Shown: piece after piece, positions 1-6,573 of the stretch
Position numbering within the stretch: the stretch's first letter is position 1
How the letters are laid out: the number at the start of each line of letters is the position of its first letter
Assembly (NCBI GenBank): GCA_030740295.1
Contig: JASLXP010000065.1
Span: forward strand, 1-6,573
Direction of reading: 5' to 3'
Origin: Planctomycetota bacterium
Lineage (GTDB): Bacteria; Planctomycetota; PUPC01; JACPCR01
Length of the DNA: 6,573 bases
Translations under genes and position numbers: made by a program
The notes under the pieces: generated by a model
What the model was told of the DNA's origin: nothing
The model's database searches: none
Seen by the model: only the letters and a program-made list of their open reading frames with translations

Positions 1-1
1 G

Positions 2-2059
2 CATACAGTTCACAACTGGGTTCGCGGGATCTGCCACTTGGGCATGTTCCCGGCCAACGGGCTGCAGTACGCACCGCCGCACCCGTGCATGTGCTACATC
101 AGCGAGAAACTCAGCAGCTTCAACGCGCTGGCTCCCGCAAGACTGAATTCAGAGGGCAGAAGCCAGAGAGCAGGAACAAGACTTTTGAAGGGCCCGGCAT
201 ACTCCTCTGACCTCCGGACTCCGACTTCTGGCACGGATTGGCCGACGTTCCGCCACGATGGGATGCGCTCCGCATCCACTCAGGCCGGGCTTCCGGAAAA
301 GTATCGGCCCCTCTGGGAAGTCCGGCTCGGTTCAAAAGTATCTCCGTCGATCGCTGCCGATGGGAAGGTTTTCGTTTCATTGATTGACGAGCATCACGTC
401 GTCGCGCTGGCGGGCTCCACGGGAAAGAAGCTCTGGGAGTTTGCCGCTGGAGCGCGTGTGGATTCACCGCCCACTTATTACCGGGGCAAGGTTCTCTTTG
501 GCTCGCGTGACGGATGGGTCTATTGCCTGAGGGCCGAAGACGGAGAGCTTGCCTGGCGTTTCCGCGCCGCGCCCGAAGACCTGCGAATCGGCGCATTCGA
601 TCAGATTGAATCCGCCTGGCCCGTCAACGGCAGCATCCTCATTCACAAGGGCCTCGCCTGTTTTGCCGCGGGGCGGTCATCCCATTTGGACGGCGGGATC
701 GATCTCTTTGCCCTCGATCCCGCTACAGGCAAAGTCATTCACCAGAATCATCTCGAAGGGCCAGAATTTGACCTCGAAAACTACTCGGACAATTTCAAAC
801 TGCCCCAGGGCTCGTTGACTGATGTCCTCCAGAGCGACGGCGAGAACATATTCATGAGGCAGTTGCGATTCGACGGCAAGCTTCAATTACAGAAGGGCGC
901 CGGCCCCGCGATTCTGCCGAGGGGCGGCTTCCTGGACGATACCTACTTCAAACGAGCTACCTGGACCATGGGAAGCGGCCCCAAAAAAGCCTGGGGACAC
1001 CTCGCTGCCATGGACGACCGTTCCGTCTATTCGGTCCGCATGTACGTCAAGCCCAGGGGGCTCGATCCCAACAATTATTTTGTCCCCGGCAAGGGAGGCT
1101 ACTTCCTGGTCGCCGGCAGTGAGGCCCGGCTCACCTGCGTCGGGTTTGAGAACTCGGAAACCATCCACTGCGACGGCAAACCCTTTACGGTCGAGGCATG
1201 GATCAAAGCTGAACACCCGGACGGCACCGTCCTTGCCAAAGGCGGATCGGCCAGCGGCTACGCCCTCTACCTGAAAGAAGGAAGACCTCATTTCGGCATT
1301 CGCGTCAGAGAGAAAGTCACCGCGGCGACTTCCACGGAGATCGTGGTTGGGAAATGGGTTCACCTGGCAGGGGTGATGACCGCGAAAAAAGAGCTTCGGA
1401 TTTACATTGACGGCAAACTGTCAGGCTCCGCCGCATCGCCGTCCTTCGTTTCCAAGTCCGGCCAGGCCATGGAAATCGGCGCCGACATCAGCACAGGTGC
1501 CGGCGATTACGAATCGCCCTTCGCATTCACCGGCACAATCGACGAAGTGAGCCTCTATCACCGGGCCCTCTCCGCGGACGAAATAAAAAGTCATTCTGCC
1601 CAACCGGAAGCCGCACTGGCAAAAGATGCGGCCCGGATACTCCACTGTTCTTTCGACAAAGGCGACGCGGCGGATCAGTCGGGTAAAGAAAACCACGGCA
1701 CCATAAAGAACGCACAGCCAGCCCCGGGCAAAGTGGGCAAAGGCATGCGTTTCGATGGCCTCGGCCGCCCGGGCTGGAACACCCGCATCCCGGTCCGGGT
1801 CCGAGCCATGGTCGCCGGTCAGGATTTCCTCATCATCGCCGGCCCGCCGGATATCGTCGACCCCAAGGATCCGCTCGGCGCCTTCGAGGACCGAAAAGGC
1901 GGCCAGCTCTGGACCGTCTCCGCCTCCACCGGCGAGAAGCTATCAGAACTGAAACTCAAATCCTCACCCGTCTTCAACGGCCTGGCCGCGACGGAAGGCC
2001 GACTCTATCTGACCACCGAAGCAGGCACCCTGGTCTGCCTGGGGGATGCGGTGGAGTAG
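2..2059 (+). CDS. PQQ-like beta-propeller repeat protein with an inserted LamG domain (5'-partial)
   Basis: The reading frame is open from base 2, so the true start lies upstream and the Met at 38 is internal. The first residues carry a conserved-looking signature (Cys codon at 32, PANGL, then PPHPCMCY up to base 97) that in this family closes a first propeller. After a linker containing KGPAY, a second propeller begins at about base 236 (DWPTFRHDG). It shows typical PQQ-blade strings such as ADGKVFVSL, HVVALAGSTGKKLWEF and DGWVYCLRAEDGELAWRF. The last blades (about 1784-2050) read VRVRAMV, IIAGPPDIVDP, GGQLWTVSASTGEKL and GRLYLTTEAGTLVCLG. Between these halves sits a concanavalin-like LamG module (about 1130-1765; FTVEAWIKA, GKWVHLAGVM, GTIDEVSLYHRALSADEI). 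The product is probably an extracytoplasmic scaffold or sugar-binding protein. The enzymatic PQQ-dehydrogenase residues are not recognisable, so cofactor binding is doubtful. It ends at TAG 2057-2059, convergent with the glycosidase gene. Family call fairly sure; function unknown. Confidence 0.85.
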   Translation, partial: HTVHNWVRGICHLGMFPANGLQYAPPHPCMCYISEKLSSFNALAPARLNSEGRSQRAGTRLLKGPAYSSDLRTPTSGTDWPTFRHDGMRSASTQAGLPEKYRPLWEVRLGSKVSPSIAADGKVFVSLIDEHHVVALAGSTGKKLWEFAAGARVDSPPTYYRGKVLFGSRDGWVYCLRAEDGELAWRFRAAPEDLRIGAFDQIESAWPVNGSILIHKGLACFAAGRSSHLDGGIDLFALDPATGKVIHQNHLEGPEFDLENYSDNFKLPQGSLTDVLQSDGENIFMRQLRFDGKLQLQKGAGPAILPRGGFLDDTYFKRATWTMGSGPKKAWGHLAAMDDRSVYSVRMYVKPRGLDPNNYFVPGKGGYFLVAGSEARLTCVGFENSETIHCDGKPFTVEAWIKAEHPDGTVLAKGGSASGYALYLKEGRPHFGIRVREKVTAATSTEIVVGKWVHLAGVMTAKKELRIYIDGKLSGSAASPSFVSKSGQAMEIGADISTGAGDYESPFAFTGTIDEVSLYHRALSADEIKSHSAQPEAALAKDAARILHCSFDKGDAADQSGKENHGTIKNAQPAPGKVGKGMRFDGLGRPGWNTRIPVRVRAMVAGQDFLIIAGPPDIVDPKDPLGAFEDRKGGQLWTVSASTGEKLSELKLKSSPVFNGLAATEGRLYLTTEAGTLVCLGDAVE
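1130..1765 (+). other. LamG/concanavalin-like domain inserted in the propeller gene
   Basis: This in-frame segment encodes a Laminin_G_3-type beta-sandwich. Hallmarks in order are GKPFTVEAWIKA (from about 1175), an AKGG...YALYL strand pair, GKWVHLAGVMT, a strand LRIYIDGKL, a short MEIGAD strand, and the closing GTIDEVSLYHRALSADEIKSH (to about 1593). The usual opening strand of such a domain (SFD-G, DQSGKENHGTI, GKVGKGMRFDG) appears after the core instead, at about 1637-1762. The boundaries are approximate. Such domains commonly bind sugars or proteins; the ligand here cannot be read from the sequence. Confidence 0.75.
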
Positions 2060-2093
2060 ATTTTCTCGTCGGAAGTTCTGCGGGATGTGCGTG

Positions 2094-2268
2094 CACGTCT
2101 TAATCTTGCTTCTCATCCACACTTTTCTTTTTCCGCCTTCTAACCTTCAGTTTTTGTCTATCCTTCTCTTTGAAAAACCATCAAGAACCTGGAACGAGTC
2201 GGCTGAATCGGAAGAAAGTTGAAAAGGCGGCAGAGAAGAAGGAGAGATTAAAAGCATGATTAAAAGTG
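2094..2268. repeat. Imperfect inverted repeat, two 55-base arms with a 65-base loop
   Basis: The left arm is 2094-2148 and the right arm 2214-2268. Aligned by hand against the reverse complement of the right arm, the left arm matches in 39 of 56 columns with one single-base gap on each side. The longest exact blocks are CCGCCTT (2133-2139) and TTAATC and TGCTT (2100-2111). Three mismatches would be G-U pairs in a + strand transcript. The loop contains a smaller perfect pair, GTTTTT (2150-2155) and AAAAAC (2173-2178). It could be a long terminator-like or stability hairpin shared by both convergent genes, or a decayed miniature element. The pyrimidine/purine bias raises the chance match level. 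Confidence 0.5.
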
Positions 2269-2324
2269 AGAATAGCACGTAGCCACGGACCGCAAGCTGG
2301 AAGAAGCCTATTCTACGAAGTGTC

Positions 2325-2341
2325 CTGCGAGGCAGCTTTTT
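2325..2341 (+). terminator. Weak intrinsic-terminator-like stem for the propeller gene
   Basis: A short GC-rich stem, CTGC (2325-2328) with GCAG (2332-2335) around a three-base loop, is followed by C and five T (2337-2341). The stem has only four pairs and lies 266 bases past the stop, so it is weak. It is reported because it has the right order and strand and sits near the matching signal for the opposite gene. Confidence 0.22.
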
Positions 2342-2368
2342 GCCCCGCAAACGGTTCGCACACCCGAT

Positions 2369-2391
2369 AAAAAGTAAGAGCTGAAACTCTT
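2369..2391 (-). terminator. Weak intrinsic-terminator-like stem for the glycosidase gene
   Basis: Read on the minus strand, AAGAG (2391-2387) and CTCTT (2380-2376) form a five-pair stem with a six-base loop. It is followed, after three bases, by five T (2373-2369). It begins 63 bases after the stop codon of the glycosidase gene, a normal distance. The stem is short and half A-T, so function is uncertain. Confidence 0.3.
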
Positions 2392-2454
2392 CGGTTGCGG
2401 CCAACGGTTGCTGTAGAAGTCTCGCAGAGAACCGCTCCTGCCCTGGCCCCGGGG

Positions 2455-5400
2455 CTAGCGGCCCATCGCTTCTTTGAACCTGGCGGGGTTGCCCAGGTAA
2501 TAGAGTTTTGTCGAGTAGGGGTCGATATCCAATTGGATCGTGTCGGTGTCCTCCCCCGCGGTCTCGTCGGTGAAGACGTCGTGAACTGTTGTCCTGGAGG
2601 GCAGGCGCAGATCTCCCGTGGCCCTTTCCTTTCCCGTGTGCAGGGCGACGAAGTGCCGGCCGGCGAAAAGAATCTCGTTCGAATCTCGATAAATGTGTAC
2701 GCCGGCGAAGCGCGCGATGTTGCGCATCAGTTCCGGTGTGAGATAGGGGACCGCCGCATATACGGAGTTCCACTTCGTCTTGCCCAATCTGCGAATAGTT
2801 CGCACGCACAGGGCTGCCATATCTTCCCGCACCTTGCCCTCGAGTAACCAGTGTCCCAGCACGTGGGTGCCCCTGCCCGCAGCCTTTGGGTCCACGTAGA
2901 TGATCGGCCAGACTTCGTTTCCGAAACGCGCCCAGGTGCCTCCCGGTGGGAAAGGAACTGCCGCGAGTTCCAGGCCATCGGGCAGACCGGCAGTCACCGG
3001 ATGGTCTGTGCTGGACAGGCGATAAGTCTGAGCCGCTTTACGCTCGAGCCACTTGATGCCGGGTATGCCCGTGACATTCGATACGTGATCGGGAGAGAGT
3101 TTCTTTCCCACTTGAGACAGGCCCGGCGCCCACAGCCAGACGAGAGTACGTCCGCGGTTCTTGCAGAGCTCCAGCCATCCCCGCTCTTCCGCGCTGAGGT
3201 AGAAGGGATTCAGGAATAGGCACATCTTGTATTGGCGCAGGAGACCGCTTTTTTTCAATCGTGGGATGTCCGCCAGATTGTAGAGGTCGTAGGGCGCGCC
3301 CACGCGCTGCATCCCGTTTACGAGGGTCAGCCGCCCAATGGTGATATTCACCTGAGGCGTGGGCGTGAAGATGTCCTGGGCAGTGAGCGAGTTCCCGTGG
3401 TAGAAAACTGCTATCTGCGCGGAGGGCCCGCGATTGGGCAGCGTCAGCGCGTAGTCGTAGACCTTTTTGATATGTCTGGCGAAGTTCGCGATGGCGGGAT
3501 CGATGAACCATTCCCGCGCCCCGCTTCCACCCTGGCCTTGTGCGAATTCGTAGTACCACCATCCGACGCCTCGGGTGATTGCGGCCGCGGCATCTCTCTT
3601 GAAGACCTCGATGGTCTCCCGGCGGCTGAAGGTCTTTGGCATGTGTTCGGCCAGGTAGGTGCGAGAGTCCTGCTCGTAAATCCAGAGCTTGTTGTGCAGG
3701 CGAAGGCTGTCGACGATGTTGTGGCCCCAGAACGGCCCGCCGGCCCGGCGCGCACTGTTGTATTCGCTGGGGCTGACGTAGAAATCCAAATGCGGCGTGC
3801 GGCAGGCCCGGGCAACGGCCGTGTGACCGTGAAACCCCGGCACGGACGTAAAGAGTTGGGGGATCGCATAGCCGTAGTAGCACCCGGTGATGAGCCGGCC
3901 GCCCGATGCAGTCTTGGCCGCCCGGCCCCACGCGGCGAAAGTGTCTATCATCGCCTCGGAATAACATTGGTAGTAATCCGACGGCAACGTGCCCACGCCG
4001 GGCTCAAGTGGGTCCCGGAGCGAGCCATGCCCCTCCGGCTTGTATGCCCAGACCAGTGCGTCGCACACTTTTTCCCGGTCGAAGCGGGCAGGCTCCAGGA
4101 TGTCATCGAAGCGGATGTCCTTCTGCTGCCAGGCTTGCTGGAGCGCGCGTTCGGTTTTGTATCTGGATTTAAGAAAATCGCGAAAAGTGCGACGAGCGGC
4201 CATGGAAAAATCACCGGCATCCCATTGTTCGCGAGGCTTCGCATCGTAGCGTCCCTGCTCATTGATAAACGCATTTCGTTCGTTGCCGCCCCAGTAATTC
4301 TCGCCCGCGCGCCCTGCGAGGAAGCAGAGGCCGATGACGTTGGACGCGTATGGCTGCGCAGACATGTGTTTCACCAGACGGCTGACGGCCCTGCCGCCAT
4401 CGCGCCGCCAGGCCTGCGACATGAAAGTCGGCCGCACCTGGCCCCGATCCGGCACGAACAGACTGAGGGGTACCACAAGCTGCCCACGGCCTCCCAGCAT
4501 CTGTTCGGACGGCCGGTCGAAGAGCCATTGCGGGTTTGGGTCCATCCAGACCGCGGGGAGCAGCTTCACTTCCGGGTCCACACCGACTGCGGCAGACAGC
4601 AATCGATCCACCTGCGCGAGCCACCACGGATAGAACTCTTCTTCTTCGCCCGGCGCACAGATTGGCGAGCCCTGGAGAATCGGCCGGAACAGCTTTACGC
4701 CCGTCGCAGCATACTCGCTGTAACGCCGGTAGTTGCCGTAAGACGATGACCAGAGGATGGGCGGCACTGGCTTGCCGTTTATGTGAAGCGTGGGATTTCC
4801 CTCGACCGTGCGGATTTCGCATCGTGGAAATCCGCTGCCGGAGGGCGCCGCACTTTCGCCACGATCTACCTGTAGTGTGAAGTGCACACCGTAGAAGTCG
4901 GCCGTCAACGCTGGCAAGTCGGTCAGAAGCCCTGCAGCTCCCTCTTTAGCGCTGACGAGCAGCGTGGCCGGCGTATGAGTTGGCGCATAGTCAGGCACCG
5001 GCACGGCAAGCGACACGGTATGCTTCCCTGCTTTCCACTGGCTTGTCTTGACCTCCTCCGAGCGGAGATAGGCGCCCCACAGTTCAAAGTCATGGTTGCG
5101 CCAGAAGGAAGGCTGCCCCAGGCGGAGCACGACCGCGTAGTCTCTGCTGACCGCGGCGGCACACTCAAAAGTAATGCTGACGTCGACAGTCTTGCCTGGC
5201 TTGACTGGCCGGGGGGCAACCTTCAGCTCGACTATCTTGAGCGTGTCCTCCGGGGCAACCGTCGGTCGCGGGACATTCCACGGCCAGTGCCATCGGGTGT
5301 TTGGCCACGTCCTCACACGGCAGGGAGTCCAACGGTTGTCGCTCAAGCCGGGTCTGCGCCAATCGCCGACTTTGCCCTGGTCCTCCTGCCCCAGCCACTT

Positions 5401-6300
5401 CCCGTCAGTGATGATGACCATACGGGTGCCGTCCTTTCGTCTGATCACCAGCTCTGCCAGGAGTCCGTGGCTGCCCACTTCGTAGAGATCATCAACGACC
5501 GCGGCCAGGACGTTTTCACCCTTGACCAGCCAATCAGCCGGAATTTTCTTGACCTTGGCCTGGCGCAGGGAGCCGCCATGGTAGCTGGCGTGCTTCATGG
5601 CCGGGCGGTTGTTGATCCACAGTTGGTTCAGCCGATCGTAAGCACACGCGAGAAGCCAGACCTCCGATATCTGGTCCGGGTCATCGAGGTTGAAACTGCG
5701 GCGCAAGTAACGCCTGAGCGGTTCGCGGTGAGGGATATACAACGAAGGCTCGGACCATATCCATCTGGCCTGCCAACGGGGGGACCACTCAATCGGCAGC
5801 ACAGTTTCAGGCCCCATCACTCGAAACTCGCTGATGGCCACCTGTCCGGACGGAGCCGACTTGATCAAGAGGCGCACGGCTCGGGTCTTTACCGGCTCCT
5901 TCAGTTCATGTCTTATCTCACGATCGAGAGGGACCGTGGAAGCATCGCCCCCTGCCACCTCCTTCCACTCGCCGTCGTGCAGCACTTCAATCACGTATCT
6001 GCCAACGCTTCCGGCTTCTTTGAACGGGCAACCAGGAAAGTGACGGATGACCACCTCCCGGACCTCGACCGCCGCACGCCATTCCACCCTCAGCCATACC
6101 GGCAGTCTCCCCTTCTCAGAAACCCATCCGGTTCCGGGCTTGCCATCGCATGCCTTCTGAGCAGAGAAATTGAGATTCGCCGCGGAGGCCAGCGCGGTCG
6201 CCATCCCGCCCGAATTGCGGAGCGACAGGTTGACGTTCTCCTGCTCGCCCTGAACGTGACAGACTGGTATGAGGATCAGAGAGAGCCAGAGCTTTTTCAT
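2455..6300 (-). CDS. Secreted multi-domain glycoside hydrolase, GH42/clan GH-A-like
   Basis: The product has about 1281 residues, far longer than a typical GH42 enzyme (about 650-700), because of added domains. I chose the ATG at 6298-6300 because it opens a good signal peptide (MKKLWLSLILIPVCHVQG); the in-frame ATG at 6310-6312 is nearly as good, and neither has a Shine-Dalgarno sequence. Domains in order are: a discoidin (F5/8 C)-like module, about 23-165 (ACDGKPGTGWVSE); a beta-sandwich like the N-terminal part of alpha-L-rhamnosidases, about 170-345 (ARWIWSEP, RRSFNL, LWINN); an Ig-like beta-sandwich, about 350-480; a barrel, about 495-950, starting LHINGKPVPPILW; a class-I-amidotransferase-like fold resembling the GH42 trimerisation domain, about 960-1110 (QIAVFYHGNS, RTLVWLWAPG); and a small C-terminal domain. 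Candidate acid/base is Glu667 in AGRAGENYW; candidate nucleophile is Glu876 in LWIYEQDSRT. It probably releases galactose or a similar sugar from a complex glycan outside the cytoplasm. The exact family and substrate are not certain. Confidence 0.82.
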   Translation of the reverse strand: MKKLWLSLILIPVCHVQGEQENVNLSLRNSGGMATALASAANLNFSAQKACDGKPGTGWVSEKGRLPVWLRVEWRAAVEVREVVIRHFPGCPFKEAGSVGRYVIEVLHDGEWKEVAGGDASTVPLDREIRHELKEPVKTRAVRLLIKSAPSGQVAISEFRVMGPETVLPIEWSPRWQARWIWSEPSLYIPHREPLRRYLRRSFNLDDPDQISEVWLLACAYDRLNQLWINNRPAMKHASYHGGSLRQAKVKKIPADWLVKGENVLAAVVDDLYEVGSHGLLAELVIRRKDGTRMVIITDGKWLGQEDQGKVGDWRRPGLSDNRWTPCRVRTWPNTRWHWPWNVPRPTVAPEDTLKIVELKVAPRPVKPGKTVDVSITFECAAAVSRDYAVVLRLGQPSFWRNHDFELWGAYLRSEEVKTSQWKAGKHTVSLAVPVPDYAPTHTPATLLVSAKEGAAGLLTDLPALTADFYGVHFTLQVDRGESAAPSGSGFPRCEIRTVEGNPTLHINGKPVPPILWSSSYGNYRRYSEYAATGVKLFRPILQGSPICAPGEEEEFYPWWLAQVDRLLSAAVGVDPEVKLLPAVWMDPNPQWLFDRPSEQMLGGRGQLVVPLSLFVPDRGQVRPTFMSQAWRRDGGRAVSRLVKHMSAQPYASNVIGLCFLAGRAGENYWGGNERNAFINEQGRYDAKPREQWDAGDFSMAARRTFRDFLKSRYKTERALQQAWQQKDIRFDDILEPARFDREKVCDALVWAYKPEGHGSLRDPLEPGVGTLPSDYYQCYSEAMIDTFAAWGRAAKTASGGRLITGCYYGYAIPQLFTSVPGFHGHTAVARACRTPHLDFYVSPSEYNSARRAGGPFWGHNIVDSLRLHNKLWIYEQDSRTYLAEHMPKTFSRRETIEVFKRDAAAAITRGVGWWYYEFAQGQGGSGAREWFIDPAIANFARHIKKVYDYALTLPNRGPSAQIAVFYHGNSLTAQDIFTPTPQVNITIGRLTLVNGMQRVGAPYDLYNLADIPRLKKSGLLRQYKMCLFLNPFYLSAEERGWLELCKNRGRTLVWLWAPGLSQVGKKLSPDHVSNVTGIPGIKWLERKAAQTYRLSSTDHPVTAGLPDGLELAAVPFPPGGTWARFGNEVWPIIYVDPKAAGRGTHVLGHWLLEGKVREDMAALCVRTIRRLGKTKWNSVYAAVPYLTPELMRNIARFAGVHIYRDSNEILFAGRHFVALHTGKERATGDLRLPSRTTVHDVFTDETAGEDTDTIQLDIDPYSTKLYYLGNPARFKEAMGR

Positions 6301-6474
6301 GGGTGAGAGCATAGATGGACGGGTATTATCCGAAAACTCATATTGCCAGAATGCTCTTCGTGCGCGAAACCCTTTCCACTGTGCCCCGTCCAATCTATAC
6401 TTGACTCTGATCGCTATGTTTCCCTGACTCCGCTGAGAATGGATGGCTTTGCGGGCAACCACTTCAGAATACAA
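6301..6474. promoter_or_regulatory. Divergent promoter region between the glycosidase and the right-edge gene
   Basis: These 174 bases separate the two divergent starts and should carry both promoters. On the minus strand, GATAAT (6330-6325), 24 bases before the glycosidase start, resembles a -10 box, but CATTCT at the matching -35 position is poor. On the plus strand, TTGACT (6401-6406) resembles a -35 box without a good -10 at the normal spacing. No operator repeat or riboswitch-like fold was found. The glycosidase frame stays open back to a TTG at 6474, but that extension would put 58 unconserved-looking residues before the signal peptide. Confidence 0.4.
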
Positions 6475-6573
6475 ATGAGTAGATTCCTGAAACAGAACCT
6501 GGCAGCGTCTCTTGTCCTTTTGCTGCTCGCCGAATTTGGACTTGCCGATCCCTGCGGGATGGTCCCTCCGGTC
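6475..6573 (+). CDS. Secreted protein with DPCGMVPP N-terminus (3'-partial)
   Basis: Only the first 33 codons are in the window. The ATG at 6475 starts MSRFLKQNLAASLVLLLLAEFGLA, a textbook signal peptide with a basic start, a leucine-rich core and a GLA cleavage site. The predicted mature end is DPCGMVPPV, cut off by the window edge. That string resembles the N-terminus of a family of secreted proteins I associate with planctomycetes, possibly DUF2330-like. This is recall, not a search, and the function is unknown. An in-frame ATG at 6439 would add 12 residues before the signal peptide and is less likely. No Shine-Dalgarno sequence precedes either start. The gene diverges from the glycosidase, so the two may share regulation. 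The frame is too short for a firm call, but the signal peptide makes a real gene likely. Confidence 0.65.
   Translation, partial: MSRFLKQNLAASLVLLLLAEFGLADPCGMVPPV

Larger units (their letters stand above)
2060..2454. other. Convergent intergenic region without a gene
   Basis: These 395 bases lie between two facing stop codons. No open frame here has a credible start and protein-like composition; the longest frame entering from the right is out of frame with the glycosidase gene. The region is more A+T-rich than its neighbours. It starts with a pyrimidine-rich stretch on the + strand (about 2098-2172), followed by a purine-rich one (about 2207-2270). These are the two arms of an imperfect inverted repeat. 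The right half holds short stems followed by T-runs on each strand. Nothing else was recognised. Confidence 0.7.

Noticed and set aside
2084..2101. Stem GATGTG/CACGTC just after the propeller stop as a terminator
   Set aside because: Six pairs including one G-T, a four-base loop, and only a loose T-containing tail. It also competes with the left arm of the longer inverted repeat.
2446..2455. Perfect palindrome GCCCCGGGGC at the end of the glycosidase gene
   Set aside because: It has no loop and no T-run, and a 10-base palindrome of G and C is expected by chance in DNA of this composition.
2147..2809. Minus-strand frame of 220 codons overlapping the 3' end of the glycosidase and the intergenic region
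   Set aside because: Most of it overlaps the glycosidase in another frame, its protein is arginine-rich and without any recognisable domain, and its end runs into the inverted repeat.
6286..6300. Lipoprotein signal in the glycosidase (LIPVC)
   Set aside because: The residue before the Cys is Val, not Ala, Gly or Ser, so the lipobox is not satisfied; a standard signal peptide fits better.
2395..6306. Near-continuous open frame on the + strand opposite the glycosidase gene, in pieces up to 505 codons
   Set aside because: It is the codon-aligned antisense frame of a GC-rich gene. It stays open because TTA, CTA and TCA codons are rare in the real gene. The translations show no domain, and the minus strand product has clear domains throughout.

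Overview
The window is 6.6 kb of GC-rich bacterial DNA. It holds two large genes facing each other tail to tail, plus the first 33 codons of a third gene that diverges from the second. The content points to a free-living, polysaccharide-degrading bacterium of the PVC group (Planctomycetota, Verrucomicrobiota or Lentisphaerota) or a similar lineage. The clues are a PQQ-type beta-propeller protein with the PANGL...PPHPCxCY signature and an inserted LamG domain, a very large multi-modular secreted glycoside hydrolase, a secreted protein whose mature end reads DPCGMVPPV, and no Shine-Dalgarno sequence at any visible start. The assignment rests on remembered family resemblance and is not proven.

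Layout. Bases 2-2059 (+) are the 3' part of the propeller/LamG gene, whose start lies outside the window. Bases 2060-2454 are a convergent intergenic region. It contains no credible gene but has a 55-base imperfect inverted repeat (arms 2094-2148 and 2214-2268) and short terminator-like stems for each flanking gene. Bases 2455-6300 (-) encode a secreted protein of about 1281 residues. It has a signal peptide, a discoidin-like domain, a rhamnosidase-type N-terminal beta-sandwich, a second beta-sandwich, a GH42/clan GH-A-like barrel with two candidate catalytic glutamates, a class-I-amidotransferase-like domain and a small C-terminal domain. Bases 6301-6474 are the divergent promoter region. Bases 6475-6573 (+) begin a secreted protein that runs off the right edge.

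Working together. All three products appear to act outside the cytoplasm. The glycosidase would cut a plant- or algal-type glycan, and the LamG domain of the propeller protein could bind a sugar. The three genes are not one operon because they alternate in strand. No transporter, sulfatase or regulator is visible, so a dedicated utilisation locus cannot be claimed. No RNA gene, insertion sequence or CRISPR array was seen.
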